From contig CAOSOP010000022.1 of NCBI GenBank assembly GCA_948525355.1, forward strand, positions 1 to 11,884: 11,884 nt of DNA. The letters are read 5' to 3'. How positions within the stretch are numbered: the first letter of the stretch is position 1; each line of letters begins with the position of its first letter. The stretch is from an uncultured Bacilli bacterium (GTDB lineage Bacteria > Bacillota_I > Bacilli_A > RFN20 > CAG-288). Of this stretch, positions 1 to 6,902 are shown one piece after another. The translations under genes were made by a program, and so were the position numbers. The notes below the pieces were generated by a model. The model worked only from the letters and a program-made list of their open reading frames with translations, did no database searches and had not been told where the DNA came from.

Positions 1-745
1 AATAAGTAGGTATTGTACAGAAGTTACTAACTATCTTTTATCCTTTGGGTTTGAGAGTTATGTTAAAATAAGTAGGTATTGTACCTAAAAGCGCTATAAC
101 TATATAACCTAATAGTTTGAGAGTTATGTTAAAATAAGTAGGTATTGTACGCTCAACACATCATGAACTGAAGAATACTCGGTTTGAGAGTTATGTTAAA
201 ATAAGTAGGTATTGTACTAATGTAGTGGCTAAAGGAAAATCGTATTGTTTGAGAGTTATGTTAAAATAAGTAGGTATTGTACCGCTACGGAAAGTTGACT
301 TGCGCGAGCCGGTTTGAGAGTTATGTTAAAATAAGTAGGTATTGTACGCTTACACTAAAATCACCACTACAGACTTCCGTTTGAGAGTTATGTTAAAATA
401 AGTAGGTATTGTACTGTTGGAAAGTTTCGAGGTGATTAGAGATGCGTTTGAGAGTTATGTTAAAATAAGTAGGTATTGTACCATCACTATAGTCAATGAG
501 AGTGCTGTTTTGTTTGAGAGTTATGTTAAAATAAGTAGGTATTGTACGCGTGTAGTCAGTTCTTATTGAGCGAAAAGGTTTGAGAGTTATGTTAAAATAA
601 GTAGGTATTGTACTGATAAGTCAGTTATCTGGACTAACTTTTCGTTTGAGAGTTATGTTAAAATAAGTAGGTATTGTACAAAACCTGAGCAGCGGAACGC
701 TCCGGAGAAGTTTGAGAGTTATGTTAAAATAAGTAGGTATTGTAC
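1..745 (+). CRISPR. CRISPR array, type II-like, 36-nt repeats (3' part of the array)
   Basis: Eleven complete identical 36-nt repeats and one truncated repeat are visible. The repeat begins GTTTGAGAGTTATGTT and ends GGTATTGTAC. Positions: 1-18 (last 18 nt only), 49-84, 115-150, 182-217, 247-282, 312-347, 379-414, 446-481, 512-547, 578-613, 644-679 and 710-745. They enclose 11 different spacers of 29-31 nt. The length and the GTTTGAGAG start resemble type II (Cas9) repeats, whose 5' part pairs with tracrRNA; this is recognised by pattern, not by search. If so, the array is transcribed rightward, the leader and newest spacers lie beyond the left edge, and spacer 680-709 is among the oldest. The last repeat is not degenerate, so repeat decay does not help orient the array. 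A hairpin with a T tract at 761-791 fits the end of a rightward transcript. No cas gene or recognisable tracrRNA is in the window. Confidence 0.97.
61..730 (+). promoter_or_regulatory. Putative repeat-borne extended -10 elements, one per CRISPR repeat
   Basis: Repeat positions 13-21 read TGTTAAAAT, which fits TG-n-TAAAAT, an extended -10. It recurs in all 11 full repeats, from 61-69 in the first to 722-730 in the last. Initiation about 7 nt downstream would fall near repeat position 28, giving transcripts with about 9 nt of repeat, one spacer and the following repeat. The sequence is seen directly; promoter activity is inference, by analogy with Neisseria meningitidis type II-C arrays, where repeats carry functional extended -10 promoters. 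In AT-rich DNA a chance match is possible. Confidence 0.35.
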
Positions 746-760
746 TCTTGCTGATTTAAT

Positions 761-791
761 TAAGAATCTATGAAAAAAACATAGATTTTTA
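761..791 (+). terminator. Hairpin with T tract after the CRISPR array (terminator or operator)
   Basis: AATCTATG (765-772) and CATAGATT (780-787) form a perfect 8-bp stem around a loop of seven A. The stem extends to 12 bp (761-772 with 780-791) through A-T pairs and one G-T pair. The 3' arm runs into a TTTTT tract at 786-790. This would end rightward transcription out of the array. The stem has few G-C pairs, so it would be a weak intrinsic terminator. The same perfect palindrome lies immediately upstream of the predicted ABC-operon -10 and could instead bind the MarR protein encoded at 2630-3070. Confidence 0.5.
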
Positions 792-801
792 TTGTGTATA
801 G

Positions 802-810
802 TGATAAAAT
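802..810 (+). promoter_or_regulatory. Extended -10 promoter of the ABC/MarR operon
   Basis: TG at 802-803 is followed one base later by TAAAAT at 805-810, a good extended -10. No convincing -35 is present; the position 17 bp upstream (782-787) lies inside the palindrome arm. Initiation about 7 nt downstream would fall at about 817-818, on the ATG of the ATPase gene. Confidence 0.5.
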
Positions 811-817
811 CTTTTTT

Positions 818-1726
818 ATGAAAAATGATGTAATAGTTATAAATAATTTATCTAAATCATTTGGTGACATTAAGGCTATTAATAACCTCTCGTTTAAAGT
901 TAAAAAGGGAGAACTATTTGCTTTTTTGGGTATTAATGGAGCTGGAAAGAGCACGACAATTTCTATTATTTCTGGTCAGATACGTAAAGATGAAGGAGAG
1001 GTTTTTGTCGATGGATTATCTATTGACGGAAATATGCAGAAAATCACTTCCAAAATAGGTATAGTTTTTCAATCATCTGTGCTTGATAATATGTTAACCG
1101 TAAAGGATAATTTGTTGTCGAGGGCGAGTTTATATGGAATAAAAAGAGCTGATGCTCTTAAAAGAATAGATGATTTAGCAAATCTTTTAGAGTTTTCTGA
1201 ACTATTGAAGAGAAATTTTGGTAAACTTTCAGGTGGTCAAAGAAGAAGAATTGATATTGCTAGAGCTTTGATTAATAAGCCAGAGGTACTTATTCTGGAT
1301 GAACCAACTACTGGACTTGATCCTAAAACTAGAACATTGTTATGGGATGTAATTGAAAGATTGCGCAAAGAAAATGGAATGACAGTCTTTTTAACAACTC
1401 ATTATATGGAAGAAGTATCAAATGCTGATTATGTCGTGATTTTAGATAGTGGAAATATAGTTTGTGAAGGAACTCCAAATGATTTGAAGAATCTTTATTC
1501 AAAAGACTATTTAAATGTATATAATGTAGAAAAAAATAAAGTTGAAGCGCTTGGAAAAAAGTACAGACCTTTGGCCGACGGATTTCAAATAGAAGTGGAC
1601 AGTACTAATGAGGCTTTAGAATTAGTTGTGAAATATAAAGATGTCTTTACTGATTTTGAAATTGTTAAAGGAAAGATGGATGATGTTTTTTTGAGTGTTA
1701 CGGGAAAGGTATTAGGAGAGCATTGA
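818..1726 (+). CDS. ABC transporter ATP-binding protein, DrrA/CcmA-like
   Basis: This 302-residue cytoplasmic ATPase would power export through the permease encoded next. All ABC landmarks are present: Walker A GINGAGKST at residues 38-46 (Lys44), a Q-loop in VFQSS near residue 90, the signature LSGGQ at 137-141, Walker B LILDEP with Asp161-Glu162, and the H-loop His195 in TTHYMEE. About 70 residues follow the nucleotide-binding domain, as is usual in the DrrA-type drug-exporter family. I chose ATG 818, giving MKNDVIVIN, over the in-frame GTG at 794, because the predicted -10 lies between them. Neither start has a Shine-Dalgarno sequence, so a leaderless mRNA is possible. The stop is one base before the permease ATG. 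The substrate is unknown; antibiotic, peptide or lipid export is plausible from family and from the MarR neighbour. Confidence 0.93.
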   Translation: MKNDVIVINNLSKSFGDIKAINNLSFKVKKGELFAFLGINGAGKSTTISIISGQIRKDEGEVFVDGLSIDGNMQKITSKIGIVFQSSVLDNMLTVKDNLLSRASLYGIKRADALKRIDDLANLLEFSELLKRNFGKLSGGQRRRIDIARALINKPEVLILDEPTTGLDPKTRTLLWDVIERLRKENGMTVFLTTHYMEEVSNADYVVILDSGNIVCEGTPNDLKNLYSKDYLNVYNVEKNKVEALGKKYRPLADGFQIEVDSTNEALELVVKYKDVFTDFEIVKGKMDDVFLSVTGKVLGEH

Positions 1727-1727
1727 T

Positions 1728-2630
1728 ATGACATCGTTTAAAGGATTGCTAATAAGAAACATTAAAATATATTTTAAAGATAAAATTTTCTTTTTTACTT
1801 CGTTAATAACACCACTGATTTTATTGTTTTTATTTATTGCATTTTTAAATCAAACATATAGGAATATTATTTTATCTTTTTTTCCATCAACTGGTGATGT
1901 ATCTTCTTCATTAGTGAATGGTTATTCGGGATGTTTTTTACTGTCGAGTATAATGTCAGTTACATCAGTTACGGTTTCTTTTTCAACTAATCTATTAAGT
2001 GTGCAGGACAAATATCGTGGTCAGTTGTCTGATTTCAATTCTACACCAATAAGCAGGGTTATATTGAGTATTTCATATTATTTTTCTTCAGTCATTTCAA
2101 CACTTATAATCTGCTCTATAACTCTCATCATATCATTTATTTATATTTCAATAGTAGGATGGTATATTTCTTTTATTGATGTCTTGGGAATAATATTAGT
2201 GACGATAATATTGATCTTTTTTGGAACTTCACTATCTTCATTAATTAATCTTTTCTTAAAAACCGAAGGTCAAGTTACTGCGATTACTGTTATTATATCT
2301 TCTGGTTATGGATTCTTAGCAGGTGCATATATGCCTTTATCTGAAACGAATACTATACTTAGAAGAATACTTATGTTTTTACCAGGTACATATGGAAGCA
2401 TTGCGATGAAAAATCACGCATTATCTGGGTGTATAAATGAGTTTTCATCATTAAATATGCCTAGTGAAGCAATTGATAAATTGAAATATGTTTCGGATAT
2501 TTCGCTTGACTTTTTTGGTATGGATGTAAGTCTATTAGCTTGTTATCTTGTGTTGATTTGTTCTACACTTGTCTTTTTAGCATTATTCATTGTTTTGAGC
2601 AAGTTTAGAAAAACTTCTGCGAGGTTATAA
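1728..2630 (+). CDS. ABC-2 type transporter permease, DrrB-like
   Basis: A 300-residue integral membrane protein that would form the translocation channel for the ATPase encoded just upstream. About six hydrophobic segments are visible. One lies near residues 20-42 (FFFTSLITPLILLFLFIAFL); the others are near 57-80, 103-127, 135-162, 180-200 and 265-290. The charged stretch QDKYRGQLSDFNSTPISR between the second and third segments matches the cytoplasmic coupling region typical of ABC-2 permeases. A Shine-Dalgarno AGGAG at 1714-1718 precedes the ATG. The gene starts one base after the ATPase stop, and its TAA shares its last A with the MarR ATG, so translation of the three genes is probably coupled. 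Length and architecture match half-size ABC-2 exporters. The transported compound cannot be read from the sequence. Confidence 0.88.
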   Translation: MTSFKGLLIRNIKIYFKDKIFFFTSLITPLILLFLFIAFLNQTYRNIILSFFPSTGDVSSSLVNGYSGCFLLSSIMSVTSVTVSFSTNLLSVQDKYRGQLSDFNSTPISRVILSISYYFSSVISTLIICSITLIISFIYISIVGWYISFIDVLGIILVTIILIFFGTSLSSLINLFLKTEGQVTAITVIISSGYGFLAGAYMPLSETNTILRRILMFLPGTYGSIAMKNHALSGCINEFSSLNMPSEAIDKLKYVSDISLDFFGMDVSLLACYLVLICSTLVFLALFIVLSKFRKTSARL

Positions 2631-3070
2631 TGGATACAAAGAATATTTTGGATGTTGCTAAATTAGTAAACTTGTTACTGAGTTATGATGAGTATTCAAA
2701 AATAGAAAGTGATGTTCCTCTTTCTAGTTTTGAGATAAGAGCATTATTTATAATATATGTTTTAGAAAAAGAATCTAACAATACTCCTAAAAAACTCGCT
2801 TTTCAGTTGGCAGTCAGTCAAAGTATGTTCAGTAATATTGTTAAAAAACTTGAATGTGAAGGATATGTCATTAAAGTTAAATCAACACTTGATAAAAGAA
2901 TGACATTTATAACTCTTACAGATTTAGGAATTAAGGTTGTAAAGAAATACATACAACTACACAGTGAAATATATGAAGAAATATATAATATTGTTGGAGA
3001 TACACAATTAAAAATAATTGAAAATTTAATTAAGGTCAGGATTAAAGAGAAGAGAGAATGTTTTGATTGA
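2630..3070 (+). CDS. MarR-family transcriptional regulator
   Basis: A 146-residue DNA-binding protein with the MarR winged-helix layout. Helices for dimerisation lie at the N terminus (residues 1-40). The helix-turn-helix is near residues 55-85 (TPKKLAFQLAVSQSMFSNIVKKLECEGYV). The wing contains DKRMTFITLTDLG at about residues 88-101, close to the family's D-x-R-x-x-x-x-x-L-T-x-x-G motif. A C-terminal helix pair completes the dimer interface. Its ATG overlaps the permease TAA by one base, with GAGG at 2621-2624 as ribosome binding site. MarR proteins commonly repress their own exporter operon and release DNA on ligand binding. The natural target here would be the palindrome at 765-787 beside the operon promoter; that link is inference. 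Confidence 0.88.
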   Translation: MDTKNILDVAKLVNLLLSYDEYSKIESDVPLSSFEIRALFIIYVLEKESNNTPKKLAFQLAVSQSMFSNIVKKLECEGYVIKVKSTLDKRMTFITLTDLGIKVVKKYIQLHSEIYEEIYNIVGDTQLKIIENLIKVRIKEKRECFD

Positions 3071-3123
3071 TAGTTTAATATGACAGTTTTTTCATAATAC
3101 TATTTATATTATATAGTTATATA

Positions 3124-3132
3124 TGTTATACT
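3124..3132 (+). promoter_or_regulatory. Extended -10 promoter of the ftsK operon
   Basis: TG at 3124-3125, one base, then TATACT at 3127-3132 form an extended -10 in the only sizeable gap (3071-3154) before the ftsK gene. No good TTGACA box lies 16-18 bp upstream, which extended -10 promoters tolerate. The start would be near 3139, with GGAGG at 3146-3150 and the ATG at 3155, so the leader is about 16 nt. This would be the sole obvious promoter for the six-gene run to 11380. Confidence 0.55.
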
Positions 3133-3154
3133 ATAAAAGCATTTTGGAGGAAAA

Positions 3155-5680
3155 ATGGGACAGAATAAGCATCAACCAAAGGAATCAAAAAAAAGATTTT
3201 CAATATCGATGGACGCTGAAAAAACATTAATAGGGATTGCCATCACACTTTTATCAGTAATTGGATTACTTAATCGTGGTTTTTTGGGTGAGTTTTTAAC
3301 TTATATAGCTGCTTATGTTTTTGGTGTTTTCTATGTGTTTTTCTTTCTTCTTTTTATTTATATCGGTTTGTATTTAGCTATTAAGAAAAAAGGTATTGCT
3401 TTTAAGATGAATCTTTATTTTCTTGGAGCATTCTTATTTTGTTTTGGAATTATGATAATCGCTTCATTAAGTACAAATAATCTGAAGATTAATAATTTAT
3501 TTTCTGTTTATGGGGGACAGATGAATCTAGTTTCTAGTTCATCTTTTAAAATCACTGATTTAAGCAATTTAGGGGCAATCGGTGGCGGATTTATCGGTGC
3601 CTTTTTTGCAGCATTGTTAAACTCTTCTGTCACTAATATTGGTGGCTGGATAGTTACGATGTTAATCATTATTTTTGGATTGTGCTTGATTTTAAAAGAG
3701 CCACTAAAAAAGACTTTTGTTTTCATCAAGACAAAAATCTCAGAAAAGAAGGCTTCTAAGAAGAATGAAGTTAGCAAAGAAAAACTTGAAGAAAGGCTTG
3801 GAGAAGAGACGATCACAACTGAACATATTGAGCCAACAAACTTAGAACGTGAAGAAGATTATTCATATACAAGTCAATCTTCTGCGTTTAGATCATATGA
3901 TCCAAACTTCAAAGATGAAGCGCCTATTGTATTAGAAGAAGAAGTTAAGGATGAAGTTTTATCTGATGAAAAGATAAGCAATAATAATGAAAAGAAAGTA
4001 CATGCGGGATTCTTCTCGCTGTTTAGAAAAAATAAATCGCAAACTGAAGAGGATGAAAAACTTGGTGATTTAGGTTCTAGTAAAAACGATGCTGAGGAAA
4101 GAAGAATTAAGCAGGATCCACAGCCAATAGTTAATGAAATGTCTTATGGAATAGAGTTCATTGATAGACAAAAAGAGTTAGAAGAGAAAAATCCTGAACC
4201 AGTAAAGGCTCCTGTTCAACAAAATCCTAATATCAGATATATCTTGCCTGGTGTTGATATGCTTTCTGAACATGCGGATAGTGGAAAAAGAGAAATTAAT
4301 ATCAACGAGAGTATCGCAAGAGCTAATAGAATTAATGAAGTCTTTAATAATTTTAAAATACACGCCCATGTTATTTCTTATAATATTGGTCCAAGTGTTA
4401 CAAGATTTAATGTCAAAACTGATCCAGGCGTAAGAGTTAATTCAATAGCTAATTTGGTCAACGAAGTGCAAGTTGCATTAAATGGTGATAAATCGGTAAG
4501 AATTGAAACTGTTGTTCAAGGAAAAGATACTTCAGGAATTGAAGTTGGAAATAAAGCTCCTACAATGGTTAGTTTCAAGGACTGTTTCGCTTCAATTAAT
4601 GAAGCAAACTCAGATAAATTAGTCGTTCCTTTAGGTCAAGATATAGGACATGAAGTAATTACAATTTCTATCGATGATTTACCACACCTTCTAGTTGCTG
4701 GTACAACAGGGTCAGGTAAATCGGTCTTTATTCATTCATTGATCATGACTTTGATTATGAGAAATTATCCAGATGAATTAAGGCTAATAATGATTGATCC
4801 AAAGAAAGTTGAATTTGCTAAGTATAATAATATACCACATTTATATTGCCCGATTATCACTGATCCAGTTCAAGCAACTGCAGCTCTGTTCAAGTTGATA
4901 AACGAGATGGAAAGAAGATTCACCATCATGGCTCGAGAAGAAGTAGTCAATATTAAGGAATATCGAGCAAAGCAAAAGCTTGATCCTTCAAAAGAGGTTA
5001 TACCTAATATCGTTGTCATCATCGATGAGTTTGCTGATCTGATTTCTAATAATGCCAAAGAAGTTGAACCACAGATTCAAAGATTAGCACAGAAGGCTCG
5101 TGCGGCTGGTATCTATCTCATCATCGCTACACAACGTCCATCTGTCAATGTCATTACTGGTGACATTAAGGCAAATATTCCAGCCCGTGTTGCATTATCT
5201 GTTTCTTCTTCTTTCGACTCTAAAACCATTTTAGATGAAGTTGGTGCTGAAACATTAATCGGTAAAGGTGACTTGTTGGCAAGAATTCCTACTAGTAAAG
5301 CACTAGTTCGTGTCCAATCAGCATTTGTTGACAACGAAGAGATTTCTCGTGTTACTGCCTATCTTAAATCGCAAGGAAAACCTGTGTTTAATCAGGAGTT
5401 CTTGAATTTACGAGTTGAAAAAGAAGGTAGTAGCGGTGATGCTGGTACAGGACTTATGAATGCTGGAAAAAGGCATGATAAGATTAGAGAAGATCCTTTG
5501 TATGCGGAGATTAAATCATTTGTTATCGATACTCAAACTGCCAGTTCCTCCTCGCTCATGAGAAACTTCGGTCTTGGCTTTGGAAGAGCAGCAGCGTATA
5601 TTGATACTCTTGAAGAGGATGGAATAATTAAGTCTGTTGCAAATGGAAGAAAAACGGTTATTGTCAAAAGAGAGGATTAG
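3155..5680 (+). CDS. ftsK: DNA translocase FtsK/SpoIIIE
   Basis: This membrane-anchored ATPase pumps chromosomal DNA through the closing division septum. Hydrophobic segments fall at about residues 24-39, 48-76, 87-105, 140-155 and 163-180. A charged, low-complexity linker spans about 190-350. The motor domain has Walker A GTTGSGKS at residues 516-523 (Lys522) and Walker B IIDEFAD with Asp624-Glu625. A C-terminal winged-helix gamma domain (about 780-841) ends with SLMRNFGLGFGRAAAYIDTLEE; in known homologues this domain reads the orienting DNA motifs (KOPS/SRS). At 841 residues it is close to the usual SpoIIIE length. The strong GGAGG at 3146-3150 supports the ATG. It heads an operon; the downstream ymfF-ymfH pair also follows spoIIIE in Bacillus subtilis. 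Whether sporulation occurs in this organism cannot be told from the window. Confidence 0.97.
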   Translation: MGQNKHQPKESKKRFSISMDAEKTLIGIAITLLSVIGLLNRGFLGEFLTYIAAYVFGVFYVFFFLLFIYIGLYLAIKKKGIAFKMNLYFLGAFLFCFGIMIIASLSTNNLKINNLFSVYGGQMNLVSSSSFKITDLSNLGAIGGGFIGAFFAALLNSSVTNIGGWIVTMLIIIFGLCLILKEPLKKTFVFIKTKISEKKASKKNEVSKEKLEERLGEETITTEHIEPTNLEREEDYSYTSQSSAFRSYDPNFKDEAPIVLEEEVKDEVLSDEKISNNNEKKVHAGFFSLFRKNKSQTEEDEKLGDLGSSKNDAEERRIKQDPQPIVNEMSYGIEFIDRQKELEEKNPEPVKAPVQQNPNIRYILPGVDMLSEHADSGKREININESIARANRINEVFNNFKIHAHVISYNIGPSVTRFNVKTDPGVRVNSIANLVNEVQVALNGDKSVRIETVVQGKDTSGIEVGNKAPTMVSFKDCFASINEANSDKLVVPLGQDIGHEVITISIDDLPHLLVAGTTGSGKSVFIHSLIMTLIMRNYPDELRLIMIDPKKVEFAKYNNIPHLYCPIITDPVQATAALFKLINEMERRFTIMAREEVVNIKEYRAKQKLDPSKEVIPNIVVIIDEFADLISNNAKEVEPQIQRLAQKARAAGIYLIIATQRPSVNVITGDIKANIPARVALSVSSSFDSKTILDEVGAETLIGKGDLLARIPTSKALVRVQSAFVDNEEISRVTAYLKSQGKPVFNQEFLNLRVEKEGSSGDAGTGLMNAGKRHDKIREDPLYAEIKSFVIDTQTASSSSLMRNFGLGFGRAAAYIDTLEEDGIIKSVANGRKTVIVKRED

Positions 5681-5682
5681 AT

Positions 5683-6888
5683 ATGAATAGTATTAAACCA
5701 GATCATGTACAACAAGTTGAAAATAATGCTCACTTTAATGTTTGTAGAAGCATTAGAAGACAGCAATTAGTATCTGTCACTTATTTAATTCCTCGACTTA
5801 ATATAAAAAAAGAAGCACTCTTTATTTATTTAGGAATGGTTTTTCATTCAAGCAAGGAATATTTGACATATAGAAGTTTAATGAAAAAACTTGATTCATT
5901 ATATGGTGCAAAGTTAAGCGTTTCACATAAGATTTTTGAAAGAGATATATCTATTACATTTTCTATTGTTGCTACTGATGATGCATATCTTCATACGATA
6001 AAAAACCTCTCAATGGAGGCGGTTGAACTTCTCAATGCATTAATAAATAACGGAATCTCGCGAGATGAATCGACTTTAAATGCTATAAAAGAGCATGCAT
6101 GTAAAAGTTATGAAGAGTATGTAAAATCTGATGAATATACTATAAACCAAGGAATCAATGAGCTCTTTAAAAATTCATTTAAATATAAAGAATATATGTA
6201 TGACAGTTTAGAAGCAATAAATTCTGTAAGTTTTACTGATATAGAAGCTATTATATCTGAACTTTCAAATTGTACACGATTTGTTACATATATAGGTGAT
6301 GAAAAGGCTTCTACAGCGATAAAGCTCAAGCATTACTTTAAACCAACACCATTTATTCCACGCGTTAGAACAAATGACCTTGTAATTAATAAGGTGGATT
6401 CAATCGATTTGAATAATGGTGGTAAGAAACTATATATTGCTTATCGTTATCCTTCAATAAATGGTGAAGCGACATTGCTTTTCACACTTGTTATGGAAAA
6501 TATTTTAAAACATTTAATCAATGATGTTTTAAAACTAAATATCAACTTTAGAGTTAATTATAATTTATTTAATGGATTGGTTGTAATTGAAATAAATGAT
6601 TTAGTTTCATCGGACAAACTTTATCTTGAAAAGATAAAGGAATTATTAGCTAGTGAGTTTATTGAATTAGATAAGAGCGTTTTTAATAAGGAAATGAAAG
6701 TATTAAAGACCAAGCTTCAAATGATTAAGGAAGATGATGAAGGAAGAAATGATTTTATCGTTTTAACCACATATTTAGCTATATCTAAAAAAATAGATGA
6801 TTATCTAGATAAAGTAGAAAAACTGTCTATTGAAGATTTTAAATCGTTTCTTGTTCACTGTAATTTTATTGGTGATGTTAAAAGTTAA
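5683..6888 (+). CDS. ymfF: M16-family peptidase-like protein, YmfF type (no zinc motif)
   Basis: A 401-residue soluble protein resembling the M16B-like YmfF, which is encoded after spoIIIE in Bacillus and is named in databases for association with EF-P 5-aminopentanol modification. Typical family text is seen near residues 60-85 (LTYRSLMKKLDSLYGAKLSVS), followed by the two-lobed alpha/beta fold expected of M16 proteins. No HxxEH zinc motif is present, as is usual for this member of the pair. In M16B systems one inactive and one active subunit pair up, so YmfF is expected to partner with YmfH encoded next. The ATG is 2 nt after the ftsK stop, with a modest GAGG at 5672-5675. The biological role is uncertain. 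Assignment rests on family likeness and gene order, not on a search. Confidence 0.8.
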   Translation: MNSIKPDHVQQVENNAHFNVCRSIRRQQLVSVTYLIPRLNIKKEALFIYLGMVFHSSKEYLTYRSLMKKLDSLYGAKLSVSHKIFERDISITFSIVATDDAYLHTIKNLSMEAVELLNALINNGISRDESTLNAIKEHACKSYEEYVKSDEYTINQGINELFKNSFKYKEYMYDSLEAINSVSFTDIEAIISELSNCTRFVTYIGDEKASTAIKLKHYFKPTPFIPRVRTNDLVINKVDSIDLNNGGKKLYIAYRYPSINGEATLLFTLVMENILKHLINDVLKLNINFRVNYNLFNGLVVIEINDLVSSDKLYLEKIKELLASEFIELDKSVFNKEMKVLKTKLQMIKEDDEGRNDFIVLTTYLAISKKIDDYLDKVEKLSIEDFKSFLVHCNFIGDVKS

Positions 6889-6890
6889 AA

Positions 6891-6894
6891 GGAG
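6891..6894 (+). promoter_or_regulatory. Ribosome binding site that sets the ymfH start
   Basis: AAGGAG ends at 6894, eight bases before ATG 6903. The upstream in-frame GTG at 6894 overlaps this site and so cannot be served by it; ATG 6903 is preferred. Confidence 0.75.
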
Positions 6895-6902
6895 TGAAGT
6901 AT

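Noticed and set aside
19..709. Self-targeting spacers against genes in this window
   Set aside because: No extended match between a spacer and the rest of the window was noticed by eye; a proper search would be needed to exclude it.
1..745. Type V (Cas12a) array, given the AT-rich repeat
   Set aside because: The repeat lacks the AATTTCTACT...GTAGAT end of Cas12a repeats on either strand, while its 5' end matches type II style.
794..817. GTG at 794 as the start of the ABC ATPase (8 extra residues)
   Set aside because: It has no ribosome binding site, and the likely -10 element lies downstream of it.
2118..2127. ATAACTCTCA matches the reverse complement of the CRISPR repeat over 10 bases, a possible tracrRNA anti-repeat
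   Set aside because: It lies inside the permease coding sequence, the match does not continue on either side, and no promoter or terminator for a small RNA is visible.
3079..3096. Inverted repeat TATGA...TCATA after the MarR gene as a terminator or second MarR operator
   Set aside because: The perfect arms are only 5 bp, the T run lies in the loop rather than after the stem, and it does not resemble the 765-787 palindrome.
6894..6902. GTG at 6894 as the start of ymfH
   Set aside because: It overlaps the AAGGAG ribosome binding site that is well placed for ATG 6903.
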